Part shown: piece after piece, positions 26,051 to 43,374 of the stretch
Layout of the letters: the number at the start of each line of letters is the position of its first letter
Position numbering within the stretch: the first letter of the stretch is position 1
Assembly: GCF_001941865.1 (NCBI RefSeq)
Contig: NZ_CP016162.1
Span: forward strand, 3,471,501 to 3,535,500
Reading direction: 5' to 3'
Length of the DNA: 64,000 nucleotides
Source of the DNA: Pseudomonas alcaliphila JAB1
GTDB taxonomy: Bacteria > Pseudomonadota > Gammaproteobacteria > Pseudomonadales > Pseudomonadaceae
Notes under the pieces: generated by a model
Databases searched by the model: none
What the model saw: the letters and a program-made list of their open reading frames with translations, nothing else
Told to the model about the DNA's origin: nothing
Made by a program: the position numbers and the translations under genes

Positions 26051-26893
26051 CTACCGCAAAGCGGCAGCGTGATGACGCAGGTGATCGTCGATGAAGCTGG
26101 CGATGAAGTAGTAGCTGTGGTCATAGCCCGGCTGCATGCGCAGCGTCAGCGGATGAGCGGCCGCCTTGGCCGCAGCCTGCAACGCCTGCGGCTTGAGCTG
26201 GCCTTCGAGAAAATCGTCACGATCGCCCTGATCGACCAGGATCGGCAACTTCTCGCTGGCTTCGGCGATCAGCACGCTGGCATCCCACTCACGCCAGCGC
26301 GAACGCTCCTCACCCAGATAAAGGGAAAAGGCCTTCTCGCCCCACGGACAGTTCATCGGATTGCTGATCGGTGAGAACGCCGATACCGACTGGTAACGCC
26401 CCGGATTCTTCAACGCACAGATCAGCGCACCGTGACCGCCCATGGAATGGCCGGCGATGCCACGCTTGTCCGAGACTGGGAAGTTGGCCTCGATCAGCGC
26501 CGGCAACTCCTGCACCACGTAGTCGTACATGCGGTAGTGCGACGCGAAGGGCTCCTGGGTGGCATTGACATAGAAGCCTGCACCAAGACCGAAGTCATAG
26601 GCGCCATTGGCGTCATCGGCCACCCCCTCGCCACGCGGGCTGGTGTCCGGCGCGATGATGATCAACCCCAGTTCGGCTGCCATCCGCTGAGCGCCAGCCT
26701 TCTGCATGAAGTTCTCGTCGGTGCAGGTCAACCCGCTCAGCCAGTACAGCACCGGCAGCTTGGCGCCCTGCTCGGCCTGCGGCGGCAGATAGACGGCGAA
26801 CACCATGTCGCAGTTGAGGCTGCTGGAGCGATGGCGGTAGCGCTTGTGCCAGCCGCCGAAGCTCTTGTTGCTTGAAACGATTTCGAGGGTCAT
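26051..26893 (-). CDS. fghA: S-formylglutathione hydrolase
   Basis: Hydrolyses S-formylglutathione to formate and glutathione, the second step of glutathione-dependent formaldehyde detoxification. The 280-residue alpha/beta-hydrolase (esterase D family) has the nucleophile elbow [10 protein letters not shown] and the C-terminal DHSYYF histidine. The start at 26893 has GGAG 6 bases upstream. A GTG two codons earlier is possible. It follows adhC in the same direction with a repeat element in the gap. With adhC and the divergent LysR gene it forms a complete formaldehyde module. Confidence 0.95.
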   Translation of the reverse strand: MTLEIVSSNKSFGGWHKRYRHRSSSLNCDMVFAVYLPPQAEQGAKLPVLYWLSGLTCTDENFMQKAGAQRMAAELGLIIIAPDTSPRGEGVADDANGAYDFGLGAGFYVNATQEPFASHYRMYDYVVQELPALIEANFPVSDKRGIAGHSMGGHGALICALKNPGRYQSVSAFSPISNPMNCPWGEKAFSLYLGEERSRWREWDASVLIAEASEKLPILVDQGDRDDFLEGQLKPQALQAAAKAAAHPLTLRMQPGYDHSYYFIASFIDDHLRHHAAALR

Positions 26894-26901
26894 GGCCACT
26901 C

Positions 26902-26970
26902 CGTAGGGTGCGCCACGCGCACCAAGGATTAGCGGTGCGCGCAGCCTAGGGAGGCCCCACGCACCCTACG
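26902..26970. repeat. GTAGGGTGCG inverted-repeat element
   Basis: Arms CGTAGGGTGCG (from 26902) and CGCACCCTACG (to 26970) are perfect inverted copies enclosing a second GC-rich dyad (GCGCACC/GGTGCGC). It fills most of the adhC-fghA gap and belongs to a family with related copies at 41436-41610 and 57203-57258. Confidence 0.8.
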
Positions 26971-27007
26971 AAAGAATCCGCACGACCATCAGCCGTGCGG
27001 CACGCCA

Positions 27008-28159
<1,152 letters not shown>

Positions 28160-28240
28160 CTAGTTCATGTCCAATACGAGATAATCAGCAGAAGAGCAAA
28201 ACATTATTGCTGTACAGGGATAATATTGAGCCTCCTTACA

Positions 28241-28264
28241 TCGCCCGCAAGCGGGCTCCTACAC
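28241..28264. repeat. Partial REP-like sequence (CGCCCGCAAGCGGGCTCCTAC)
   Basis: A short hairpin GCCCGC/GCGGGC followed by CTCCTAC, a half copy of the GTAGGAG family, in the adhC/LysR divergent promoter region. It probably limits where regulator sites can lie. Confidence 0.6.
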
Positions 28265-28308
28265 AGGTGCAGCCGGATGCAATCGGCAGCACAGGAGAAG
28301 AAGCATCG

Positions 28309-29205
28309 ATGAATCGCTGGGAAGGACTCGACGAATTCGTTGCCGTCGCCGAATGCGGGCAATTCAGTGCCGCCGCCGAGCGCCTGGGATTGTCCACCTC
28401 GCAGGTCAGCCGCCAGGTCGCACGCCTGGAAGAGCGCCTGCAGAGCCGCCTGCTCTACCGCAGCACCAGACGGGTCGCGCTGACCGAGGCCGGCCAGTTG
28501 TTTCTACAACACTGCCAGCGCCTGCAGGATGCCCGCGAAGAAGCGCTGCGAGCAGTCGGTGATCTCGGCGCTGAACCCAAGGGGCTGTTGCGCATGACCT
28601 GTGCGGTGGCTTACGGCGAGCGCTTCATCGTACCGCTGGTCAATGACTTCATGGCGCGGCATCCGCAGCTGCGTGTGGAGATCGAACTGTCCAACCGCCA
28701 GCTCGACATGCTGCACGAAGGCCTGGACCTGGCCATCCGCCTGGGGCGCCTGCAGGACTCGCGTCTGATGGCCGCACGCCTGGCACCTCGCGAAATGTAC
28801 CTGTGCGCAGCCCCCGAGTATCTGCAGCGCTACGGGCGTCCGCACTCGTTATCCGAGCTAGCCCGACACAACTGCCTGGTGGGTAGCAGCGACCACTGGA
28901 GCTTTGCCCAGAAAGGCCGTGAAACCCAGGTGCGCATACAGGGTAACTGGCGTTGCAATAGCGGCCAGGCCGTGCTCGACGCAGCGCTGCGCGGTTTTGG
29001 GCTGTGTCAGTTGCCGGACTATTACGTATTGGAACACCTGCGCAGCGGAAGGCTGATCTCTCTGCTGGAGCAGCATCGCCCACCCAATACCGCAGTTTGG
29101 GCGCTTTACCCGCAGCAACGTCACCTTTCGCCCAAGGTACGCCAGTTGATCGACTCGCTGCGCCAGGGACTTGGCCAACGCGCCGAATACCTCGATCCCA
29201 CCTGA
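28309..29205 (+). CDS. gfnR: LysR-type regulator of formaldehyde detoxification (GfnR-like)
   Basis: A 298-residue LysR-family regulator with an N-terminal winged helix-turn-helix (about residues 17-36, GQFSAAAERLGLSTSQVSRQVARLEERL) and a C-terminal effector domain. It is divergent from adhC-fghA. The P. aeruginosa gene in this position is the formaldehyde-responsive regulator GfnR, so I infer it controls the adjacent operon. The start at 28309 has GGAG 10-14 bases upstream. An open frame extends further up but lacks family similarity. Confidence 0.85.
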   Translation: MNRWEGLDEFVAVAECGQFSAAAERLGLSTSQVSRQVARLEERLQSRLLYRSTRRVALTEAGQLFLQHCQRLQDAREEALRAVGDLGAEPKGLLRMTCAVAYGERFIVPLVNDFMARHPQLRVEIELSNRQLDMLHEGLDLAIRLGRLQDSRLMAARLAPREMYLCAAPEYLQRYGRPHSLSELARHNCLVGSSDHWSFAQKGRETQVRIQGNWRCNSGQAVLDAALRGFGLCQLPDYYVLEHLRSGRLISLLEQHRPPNTAVWALYPQQRHLSPKVRQLIDSLRQGLGQRAEYLDPT

Positions 29206-29348
29206 CGTTCTGCAACAACCTTGTCACCCAGCTGAACGGTCATGGAATGTCACAAGCCGGGGCGAAACTTGAGCGAGACGACCGCGTCACAACCCATGCA
29301 CCCCGCCCAAACGGGGCCTCACGAACTCAGCTACATGAGGACATGGTT

Positions 29349-29672
29349 ATGCAGGTTCTGGTCAACAGTGGTAAGCACGTCACCTCCTCGATGGACTTCA
29401 AGGACGACATTCGCAGTCGCATCCGGGACAAGCTCCAGCGCTACGAGGACCACCTAACCCGGATCGAAATTCATCTCTCCGACGAGAACGCGCTCAAGAG
29501 TGGCCCACAGGACAAGCGCTGCAAGGTCGAGGCGCGGATGAAGGGACGCGATCCGCTGACGGTCTCCCACGATGCCAGCGAACTGCAGCAGGCGATCGAC
29601 GGCGCCATGAACAAGCTGACTAACGCGCTGGATCGCAACCTGGGCAAAGATGCCAAGCGCTGGACACACTGA
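29349..29672 (+). CDS. HPF/RaiA-family ribosome-associated protein (single-domain)
   Basis: A 107-residue basic protein resembling ribosome hibernation factors: MQVLVNSGKHVTSSMDFKDDIRSRIRDKLQRYEDHLTRIEIHLSDENA... then KCKVEARMKGRDPLTVSHDASELQQAIDGAMNKL, matching the beta-alpha-beta-beta-beta-alpha pattern of the family. The start at 29349 has GAGGA 7 bases upstream. A nearer ATG at 29343 is too close to that site. No C-terminal dimerisation domain, so not a long HPF. Whether it binds ribosomes is inference. Monocistronic-looking, between the LysR gene and convergent ispD. Confidence 0.75.
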   Translation: MQVLVNSGKHVTSSMDFKDDIRSRIRDKLQRYEDHLTRIEIHLSDENALKSGPQDKRCKVEARMKGRDPLTVSHDASELQQAIDGAMNKLTNALDRNLGKDAKRWTH

Positions 29673-29687
29673 TGCGACAGTTCTAGT

Positions 29688-30386
29688 TCAACGGTCTTGC
29701 GGCCATATGGACTGTAGATAATGCAAATCTTCCGGGCGGGTGACCTTGAGGTTGTCCGCCCGGCCTTCGATGAGCCGGGGCGACTGCCCTGCCCACTCCA
29801 TGGCCGAGGCTTCATCGGTCACTGCCACACCTTCTTCCAGCGCTTGCGCCAGTGCCTCGCGTAACGCCCCCAGGCGGAACATCTGCGGTGTGTAGGCCTG
29901 CCAGATCACGCTGCGATCCACGGTCTCGGCCACTCGGCCATCGCTGCCGACACGCTTGAGCGTATCGCGCACCGGCACTGCCAGCAGGCCGCCGACCGGA
30001 TCATCGGCCAGACTCTCCAGCAGGCGATCCAGGTCCGCAGGGGTGAGGTTGGGACGCGCAGCATCGTGCACCAGCACCCAGTCATCGCTATCGGCACCGC
30101 CGGCCAGTAACGAGTCCAGCCCGGCCAGCACCGAGTCGGAGCGCTCACGCCCGCCAGGCGCACGGCGGATGCGCAGATCACGCGCCAGTGACAGCTGCGG
30201 CCAGAACGGGTCATCCACGGCAACGCATACCACCGCGCCCAACAGGCCGGGATGATCGAGAAAACAATGCAGGGTATGTTCGAGAATGCAGCGGCCGGCG
30301 ATATGCAGGTACTGCTTGGGGCGGTCGGCGGCCATCCGCGCGCCGACGCCGGCGGCCGGGATCACCAGCCAGAACTTCGTGGTCAT
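29688..30386 (-). CDS. ispD: 2-C-methyl-D-erythritol 4-phosphate cytidylyltransferase
   Basis: Third step of the non-mevalonate isoprenoid pathway (MEP + CTP to CDP-ME). The 232-residue protein has the nucleotide-binding PAAGVGARMAADRPKQYL and VHDAARPN motifs and a conserved C-terminal TRPEDLHYL. Its ATG overlaps the ftsB stop by 4 bases, so the two are co-translated. Last gene of the long minus-strand run. Separate from ispF (25.5 kb), as in P. aeruginosa. Confidence 0.96.
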   Translation of the reverse strand: MTTKFWLVIPAAGVGARMAADRPKQYLHIAGRCILEHTLHCFLDHPGLLGAVVCVAVDDPFWPQLSLARDLRIRRAPGGRERSDSVLAGLDSLLAGGADSDDWVLVHDAARPNLTPADLDRLLESLADDPVGGLLAVPVRDTLKRVGSDGRVAETVDRSVIWQAYTPQMFRLGALREALAQALEEGVAVTDEASAMEWAGQSPRLIEGRADNLKVTRPEDLHYLQSIWPQDR

Positions 30387-30661
30387 TCGGTCAGCAGATA
30401 GAGGGTTTCACCCTCTTTGAGCATGCCCAACTCGTGACGCGCGCGCTCTTCCACGGTTTCCATGCCGCGCTTGAGTTCCATCACCTCGGCCTCGAGGATA
30501 CGATTGCGCTCCAGCAACCGCTCGTTCTCGCCCTCCTGTTCGGCGATCTGCTGTTGCAGACGGCTGGCGGCAGCCAGGCTGCCGTCGCCAATCCACAGTC
30601 GATACTGCAGACCGACCAGCAACAGGATCAGCACGATAAACAGCCAATACGGACTACGCAT
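30383..30661 (-). CDS. ftsB: Cell division protein FtsB
   Basis: A 92-residue bitopic division protein joining FtsL and FtsQ. One transmembrane helix (about residues 5-22, WLFIVLILLLVGLQYRLWI) is followed by a periplasmic coiled coil (ASRLQQQIAEQEGENERLLERNRILEAEVMELKRG) and the conserved EERARHELGMLKEGE stretch. The start at 30661 gives the usual length. Upstream in-frame starts add non-conserved sequence. Downstream of eno by about 520 bases of repeats. Confidence 0.93.
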   Translation of the reverse strand: MRSPYWLFIVLILLLVGLQYRLWIGDGSLAAASRLQQQIAEQEGENERLLERNRILEAEVMELKRGMETVEERARHELGMLKEGETLYLLTE

Positions 30662-30828
30662 GGAGCGGCTCGCAGATTGAGTCATCGGCATGGTAGGGGC
30701 TGCATTCATGCTTGAAAAGAAGCCGTCTGATGAGTGACATGGGGTTTCGGTACCTGCATCCGTGCATTGGTTCCCAGGGATCGACGAAGCGTCCACGAAA
30801 AAGGCCATGCCCGCAATGACGCAGCCTT

Positions 30829-30881
30829 TGTAGGAGTGGCTTCAGCCGCGAAAATTCGCCGATAAATCCGCTCCTACAGCA
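30829..30881. repeat. REP-like inverted repeat (GTAGGAGTGGC type)
   Basis: TGTAGGAGTGGC...on the left and ...CGCTCCTACAG on the right, with an inner CGCGAAAATTCG dyad. Same family as 5644-5713. Lies in the eno-ftsB gap. Confidence 0.8.
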
Positions 30882-30908
30882 TGCAGCACCAACGCTGGGA
30901 TAACCACG

Positions 30909-30936
30909 AAAAAGGGCGACTTGCGTCGCCCATTTT
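30909..30936 (-). terminator. Rho-independent terminator downstream of eno
   Basis: GGGCGAC and GTCGCCC (30914-30920/30925-30931) form a stem around four bases. On the minus strand the stem is followed by a run of T, so it ends eno transcription. T residues on the other side could make it bidirectional. It suggests ftsB-ispD have their own promoter. Confidence 0.8.
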
Positions 30937-30945
30937 CAGACTAGA

Positions 30946-31177
30946 ACGATCTCGCGAGCTAGAGACCTACAAGGCGCAACGACCAACGGGAGTAACAGCC
31001 GGAGGCTGGCCCGAAGGGTGAGCGCCAGCGAATCAAACAGGCGAGGAAGCGCAGTTTACTGAAGTAAATGAGCATTACTCGTTTCACTCGCCCTTCGGGC
31101 CGTCCTCCGGACGTTCAGTGACAAGTCACTGTCCGAGCCTGTTTTTAACGCAGTAGGGCCGACGCGCAGCAGATCGT
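30946..31177. repeat. Composite inverted-repeat element near eno (related to 37634-37769)
   Basis: A roughly 230-bp non-coding block flanked by ACGATCT (30946-30952) and AGATCGT (31171-31177). Inside lie ACAGGCGAGGAAGCGCAG, GTTTAC...GTAAATGAGCATT and GAGCCTGTTTTTAACGCAGTAG, which recur nearly identically in the accA-dnaE gap. This copy carries extra sequence in its centre with CGCCCTTCGGGC and GTCCTCCGGAC dyads. It ends 2 bases from the eno stop. Confidence 0.7.
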
Positions 31178-31179
31178 GA

Positions 31180-32553
<1,374 letters not shown>

Positions 32554-32616
32554 TCACTCTGACTCACGGGTCAGGGGGATTTTTCTCGGGCGGCACTTTA
32601 CCGGATTACGACCGGC

Positions 32617-35127
<2,511 letters not shown>

Positions 35128-35248
35128 TCAGTGCCGCCGGGGAAAGCGAAGGAGCGCCATCAGTACGAACAATGGCAAGCTCGCCAAGCTCCCTGAGGGA
35201 GTCGGCAAAAGCTGTAGTAAGACGGGAGCGTAGTCTACCGGAAAGGCC

Positions 35249-36574
35249 TTACCAGCTCAAACCTTGCGCGCCGATAGGCGGCGACCAGTGCAGACGCACC
35301 CCGCTGGCCTGGATTTCTGACGACTGCGACAGGTTCGCCACCGCCATCAGCTCATCACCAGCGAACAGCAGCGGCAGGCGTGGACGCACGAATGCCGGCA
35401 CGCGCAGCTCGTTGAGCAGACGCTTGAGATCGCGCCTGCCACGCCCCGGCAGCTGCAGCGACTCACCGCCCTGGCGGTAACGCAAATGCCAGCGACCTTG
35501 CGGCAACTCGCCCTGTAGATGCACATGACCATTGTCGGGAAGTTCGACCGATTCGGAAAACGAGTCGCAGGCTAGATCGAGTGGATCGAGCGGCCGCAGC
35601 CACTCACCACTGAGCCACCAAAGCCGACCATCGGCACGGTGCAACTCGCCATCGGTCAGTTTCCAGATCGGTGCCGCATCCGTGGCGGCATCACGCAGGT
35701 CACACCAGCCGGCCCAGTGATCGCTATCGGGCAGGCGCGTCAGCGGCGCCAGCCAGTGGCGCAGCAGATTACGCTGACGCGCATCACTCAGCGCGCTCAC
35801 TGCCGACAGGTCCAGAGACGGTAGAGTCAACCATGGGCATGCCGAAACGCCATGAACAGTCGCCAGGTCCATCGCGGCCAGCTCATCCAGCAATTGCTGA
35901 GCTTCGCCCAGATGCCTGGCGCTACGCGCGATATTTGCCGTGACCTGCGGCCAGCGCTCGGCCAGCAGCGGCATCACCTGCCTGCGCAGGAAATTGCGAC
36001 TGAAACGTTCGTCGGCATTGCTCGGGTCCTCGATCCAGGCAATGCCATGACTCTGCGCATAGGCCTGCAGTTTCGCACGGGAACAGTCGAGTAGCGGCCG
36101 CACCAGGCTGCCCTGCCCCAACGGCCGACCGGCCGGCATCGCCGCCAGCCCGCGCACGCCGGCACCGCGCAACAGACGAAACTGCAGAGTTTCGGCTTGA
36201 TCGTCGCGATGCTGAGCACTTAGCAACACTTCGCCCGGTTTCAGCCGCTCGCAGAAAGCCTGGTAACGCGCGATTCGTGCAGCCTGTTCAAGGCTGGCAC
36301 CTGGCGTGACCTGAACCCTGACGACTTCAAGAGCAATGCCCAACTGCTCGCAGATACGTGCGCAATGCGCAGGCCAGGCGTCGCCGGCCGGCTGCAGTCC
36401 ATGATGGACATGAATGGCGGACAGCGGTGGCAGCTCCTCGTGCCGCGCCCAGTCGGCGAGCAGATGCAGCAGCACACTGGAATCCAGGCCACCGGAGAAG
36501 GCAATACGCCAGGCAGGGGCCGCACGCCAGGGCTGCAAGGCCTGGCGCAGGCGAAGTTCGAGAGCAGTCATCAT
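35249..36574 (-). CDS. tilS: tRNA(Ile)-lysidine synthetase TilS
   Basis: Converts C34 of the tRNA-Ile CAU anticodon to lysidine, an essential modification for AUA decoding. The 441-residue protein has the PP-loop ATP motif AFSGGLDSSVLLHLLADW at about 24-41, the AQHRDDQAETLQFRLLRGAG motif, and a C-terminal substrate-binding domain. The start is one of two adjacent ATG codons at 36574/36571. No strong ribosome site is visible. The accA terminator lies immediately upstream. Confidence 0.94.
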   Translation of the reverse strand: MMTALELRLRQALQPWRAAPAWRIAFSGGLDSSVLLHLLADWARHEELPPLSAIHVHHGLQPAGDAWPAHCARICEQLGIALEVVRVQVTPGASLEQAARIARYQAFCERLKPGEVLLSAQHRDDQAETLQFRLLRGAGVRGLAAMPAGRPLGQGSLVRPLLDCSRAKLQAYAQSHGIAWIEDPSNADERFSRNFLRRQVMPLLAERWPQVTANIARSARHLGEAQQLLDELAAMDLATVHGVSACPWLTLPSLDLSAVSALSDARQRNLLRHWLAPLTRLPDSDHWAGWCDLRDAATDAAPIWKLTDGELHRADGRLWWLSGEWLRPLDPLDLACDSFSESVELPDNGHVHLQGELPQGRWHLRYRQGGESLQLPGRGRRDLKRLLNELRVPAFVRPRLPLLFAGDELMAVANLSQSSEIQASGVRLHWSPPIGAQGLSW

Positions 36575-36584
36575 TCAAGCTTAA

Positions 36585-36609
36585 ACAACAACGGGCCCGA
36601 AGGCCCGTT
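36585..36609 (-). terminator. Rho-independent terminator of accA
   Basis: AACGGGCC (36590-36597) pairs with GGCCCGTT (36602-36609) around CGAA. On the minus strand it is followed by GTTGTTTAA. Lies between the accA stop and tilS start. Confidence 0.8.
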
Positions 36610-36629
36610 GATATATGCGTAGAAAAGAC

Positions 36630-37580
36630 TCAGGCGATGCCGTAGCTCATCAGACGGTCATAACGACGCTTGAGCAGCGTCTCGGTGTCATGCTTCTGCA
36701 GGCTGGCCAGTTGCTTGGTCAGCTCCTGGCGGATCGACTCGGAAGCCGCAGCCGGATCGCGGTGCGCGCCGCCCAGTGGCTCGGCGATGACCTGATCGAC
36801 GATACCCAGATCCTTCAGGCGCTCGGCGGTGATGCCCATGGCTTCGGCAGCGTCCGGCGCCTTCTCGGCGGTACGCCAGAGAATCGAGGCGCAGCCTTCC
36901 GGCGAGATCACCGAATAGGTGGAGTATTGCAGCATGTTGAGCTGGTCGCAGACACCGATGGCCAGTGCACCACCGGAACCACCTTCACCTATGACGGTGG
37001 CGATGATCGGGGTTTTCAGGCGCGCCATCACGCGCAGATTCCAGGCGATGGCTTCGCTCTGGCCGCGCTCCTCGGCATCGATACCCGGGTAGGCACCGGG
37101 CGTGTCGATGAAGGTGAGGATCGGCATCTTGAAGCGTTCGGCCATTTCCATCAGGCGGCAGGCCTTGCGGTAGCCTTCCGGGCGCGGCATGCCAAAATTG
37201 CGGCGCACCTTCTCGCGCACCTCACGGCCTTTCTGGTGGCCGATGATCATCACCGGCTGGTCGCCCAGACGGGCAATGCCACCGACGATAGCGGCGTCGT
37301 CGGAGAAATGACGATCACCATGCAGTTCGTCGAACTCGGTGAAGATGTGCTGGATGTAATCCAGGGTATACGGGCGGCGCGGATGGCGTGCCAACTGGGC
37401 GATCTGCCAACTGCTCAGGTTGCCGAAAATGCTTTCGGTCAGGGTGCTGCTCTTGTCCTGCAGGCGGGCAATCTCATCGCCGATATTCAGCGAGTTGTCG
37501 TTACCAACCAGGCGTAGCTCTTCGATCTTGGCTTGCAGGTCGGCGATCGGCTGTTCGAAATCGAGGAAATTCGGGTTCAT
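36630..37580 (-). CDS. accA: Acetyl-CoA carboxylase carboxyltransferase subunit alpha
   Basis: With AccD transfers CO2 from biotin to acetyl-CoA, forming malonyl-CoA for fatty-acid synthesis. The 316-residue protein begins [23 protein letters not shown] and has the carboxyl-CoA-binding segment [38 protein letters not shown]. The start at 37580 matches orthologues. A 16-codon extension is unsupported. The MITE-like element sits between it and dnaE. Confidence 0.97.
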   Translation of the reverse strand: MNPNFLDFEQPIADLQAKIEELRLVGNDNSLNIGDEIARLQDKSSTLTESIFGNLSSWQIAQLARHPRRPYTLDYIQHIFTEFDELHGDRHFSDDAAIVGGIARLGDQPVMIIGHQKGREVREKVRRNFGMPRPEGYRKACRLMEMAERFKMPILTFIDTPGAYPGIDAEERGQSEAIAWNLRVMARLKTPIIATVIGEGGSGGALAIGVCDQLNMLQYSTYSVISPEGCASILWRTAEKAPDAAEAMGITAERLKDLGIVDQVIAEPLGGAHRDPAAASESIRQELTKQLASLQKHDTETLLKRRYDRLMSYGIA

Positions 37581-37633
37581 AGTCATCCGTCTTGCGTCGA
37601 CGGCCAAGTGGCCGGGGAGCTGATCCATTAGGG

Positions 37634-37769
37634 AACCGCTGAAAAACGTAGGCGAGGCAGCCGATGCAAGGCAAAAACAGGCGAAGAAGCGGAGTTTACG
37701 AGCTGTAAATGAGCATTCTGAGCCTGTTTTTAACGCAGTAGCGGCAACGCAGGTAGTTTTTCAGCGGTT
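37634..37769. repeat. MITE-like element with perfect 14-bp terminal inverted repeats
   Basis: AACCGCTGAAAAAC (37634-37647) is the exact inverse of GTTTTTCAGCGGTT (37756-37769). Nested inside, AAAAACAGGC (37673-37682) is the exact inverse of GCCTGTTTTT (37722-37731). The core (GAAGCGGAGTTTACGAGC, TGTAAATGAGCATT, TTTTTAACGCAGTAG) is shared with 30946-31177. No coding capacity. It looks like a non-autonomous miniature element or large palindromic repeat sitting in the accA-dnaE gap. Confidence 0.8.
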
Positions 37770-37860
37770 TTCTAGGCGCCCTACCTTAAGGGATAGGACG
37801 CAACGGGTCGACACCCGCAGGTGTCGATGCCAACACAAAGGGGTATTTCCCCCTCTTGCA

Positions 37861-41391
<3,531 letters not shown>

Positions 41392-41435
41392 GGGCGGCCT
41401 TGCAGGTGAAAACGACAAAGCGCGGATTGTAGCAG

Positions 41436-41610
41436 GTAGGGCGGCCCGGATCGCCGTCCGCTCGTAGCGCAGCGAACAGTCCGCCGGGCCATGCCGAATC
41501 CATCCGCCACAGCACGCACCATCGAAACACCAGCGGCGTACTGCTTCGCGACGACTACAAGGATGTAGGAGGTAGAGCGACGCAGGAGGCCAAAGCCGAG
41601 TACGCCCTAC
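41436..41610. repeat. Long GTAGGGCG...CGCCCTAC inverted-repeat element
   Basis: GTAGGGCG at 41436-41443 is the exact inverse of CGCCCTAC at 41603-41610, bracketing about 175 bp of GC-rich sequence between dnaE and rnhB. The terminal sequence relates it to the GTAGGGTGCG elements at 26902 and 57203. The right arm contains the TAG stop of rnhB (41607-41609). Confidence 0.55.
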
Positions 41611-42236
41611 ACAGCTGTAGCGGCGCTACAATCGACAGCTAAAGACTCGAGCAACGCACGCACCGGTGCGAAGGAACGCCGATGAATAGGCGTCGGCCCC
41701 AGGCGCTGCAGGGCTTCTAGGTGAACGGGCGTGGGGTAGCCCTTGTGGCCGGCGATGCCGTAACCGGGATAGAGACGATCCATCTCGAGCATTTCGCGGT
41801 CGCGACTGACCTTGGCCAGGATCGAAGCCGCGGCTATTGCCGGCACCCGGCTGTCGCCCTTCACTACCGGGGCGCTCGGCACCGCCAGTTTCGGGCAACG
41901 ATTGCCGTCGATCAGCGCCAGTTTCGGCGTCACGTGCAGCCCTTCGACAGCTCGCTGCATCGCCAACATGGTGGCATGCAGGATATTCAGGCGGTCGATC
42001 TCCTCCACCTCGGCGCGGGCGATGCACCAGGCCAGGGCCTTTTCGCGAATCTCGTCGAACAGCACTTCGCGTCGCGCCTCGGAGAGTTTCTTCGAGTCGT
42101 TCAGGCCGAGAATCGGTCGAGCCGGATCGAGGATCACCGCAGCCGTGACCACGGCACCGCAGAGCGGGCCACGGCCGACTTCGTCGACACCGGCGACCAG
42201 TTCTTCGACCAGGGTAAAATCGAGGCCCAGCTGCAT
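41607..42236 (-). CDS. rnhB: Ribonuclease HII
   Basis: Removes ribonucleotides from DNA and cleaves RNA:DNA hybrids. The 209-residue protein has the metal-binding [29 protein letters not shown] and [15 protein letters not shown] motifs. Its start overlaps the lpxB stop (TGATG), so it is translated with the lpx genes. The stop falls within a repeat arm, so the last few residues (SAATAV) may be altered by the repeat's insertion. Confidence 0.95.
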   Translation of the reverse strand: MQLGLDFTLVEELVAGVDEVGRGPLCGAVVTAAVILDPARPILGLNDSKKLSEARREVLFDEIREKALAWCIARAEVEEIDRLNILHATMLAMQRAVEGLHVTPKLALIDGNRCPKLAVPSAPVVKGDSRVPAIAAASILAKVSRDREMLEMDRLYPGYGIAGHKGYPTPVHLEALQRLGPTPIHRRSFAPVRALLESLAVDCSAATAV

Positions 42237-43369
42237 CAGCCGTGCCCTGCCAGTTTGAGCACGGCATCAGCGGCCGACACCGAGGCGTCGCGACGCAACG
42301 CACGGTGAATCACATCGAAACCCTCGGTCTGCACCTGGCCGCCGTCGATCAAGGGCGCAACGGCCTGGGCCAAAGCCTCGGGAGTCGCTGCATCCTGAAT
42401 CAGCTCAGGTACCAGCAGGCGCTCGGCCAGCAGATTGGGCAGCGAGATATAGGGACTTTTCACCAGACGCTTGAGGATGCGATAGGTCAGTGGCGCTACG
42501 CGGTACGCCACCACCATCGGCCGCTTGTACAGCAGCGCTTCCAGGGTCGCGGTACCTGAAGCGATCAACACCGCATCGCAGGCAGCCAACGCCTCATGGG
42601 AGCGGCCATTGAGCAGCGTCAGCGGCAAATCACGCCCGGCCAGCATCTGTTCCAGCTGCTCGCGACGCTCGGGTGTGGCGCAAGGCAGCAGGAAATGAAT
42701 ACCTGGGCGCAGTGCGCGCAGACGAATCGCCGCATCGAGAAACAGTTCACCGAGACGCGCGACTTCACCACCACGACTGCCGGGCATCAGGGCCACTACC
42801 GGCTCGTCCTGTGGCAGATCCAGCGTCTCCCGCGCAGCAGCACGATCAGCCTGCTGCGGAATCGCATCGGCCAGCGGATGACCAACGAAGCGCACCGGCA
42901 CCTGATGCTCGTCGTAGAACTGCGCCTCGAACGGGAACAGGGTCAGCATCAGGTCGCAGGCTTCGCGGATCTTCAGAACACGCTTCTGCCGCCAGGCCCA
43001 GACCGAGGGGCTGACGTAGTGCACGGTCTTGATGCCGGCACGGCGCAGCTTGAGCTCCAGGCCCAGGTTGAAATCGGGGGCATCGATGCCGATGAACACG
43101 TCCGGTTTGGCAGCAATCAGGTCGCGAGCCAGTTGACGACGGCGACGGAGCAACTCGAACAGACGGCCAAGCACCTCGACCAGGCCCATCACGGCCAGGC
43201 GCTCCATCGGGAAATAGGATTTAAGGCCTTCGGCTTCCATGCGCGCACCGCCAACACCGATGAACTCGGCATCCGGATGGCGCTGCTTGATGGCCTGCAT
43301 CAGGCCGGAACCGAGGATGTCACCGGACGCCTCACCGGCGACCAGTGCGACGCGAATAGGTCTGCTCAT
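42236..43369 (-). CDS. lpxB: Lipid-A-disaccharide synthase
   Basis: Joins UDP-2,3-diacylglucosamine and lipid X into the lipid A disaccharide at the inner membrane. The 377-residue GT19 glycosyltransferase shows [21 protein letters not shown] at the start, the [12 protein letters not shown] motif and the C-terminal [21 protein letters not shown] donor-binding segment. Five bases after lpxA; overlaps rnhB. Confidence 0.97.
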   Translation of the reverse strand: MSRPIRVALVAGEASGDILGSGLMQAIKQRHPDAEFIGVGGARMEAEGLKSYFPMERLAVMGLVEVLGRLFELLRRRRQLARDLIAAKPDVFIGIDAPDFNLGLELKLRRAGIKTVHYVSPSVWAWRQKRVLKIREACDLMLTLFPFEAQFYDEHQVPVRFVGHPLADAIPQQADRAAARETLDLPQDEPVVALMPGSRGGEVARLGELFLDAAIRLRALRPGIHFLLPCATPERREQLEQMLAGRDLPLTLLNGRSHEALAACDAVLIASGTATLEALLYKRPMVVAYRVAPLTYRILKRLVKSPYISLPNLLAERLLVPELIQDAATPEALAQAVAPLIDGGQVQTEGFDVIHRALRRDASVSAADAVLKLAGHG

Positions 43370-43374
43370 AGGTA

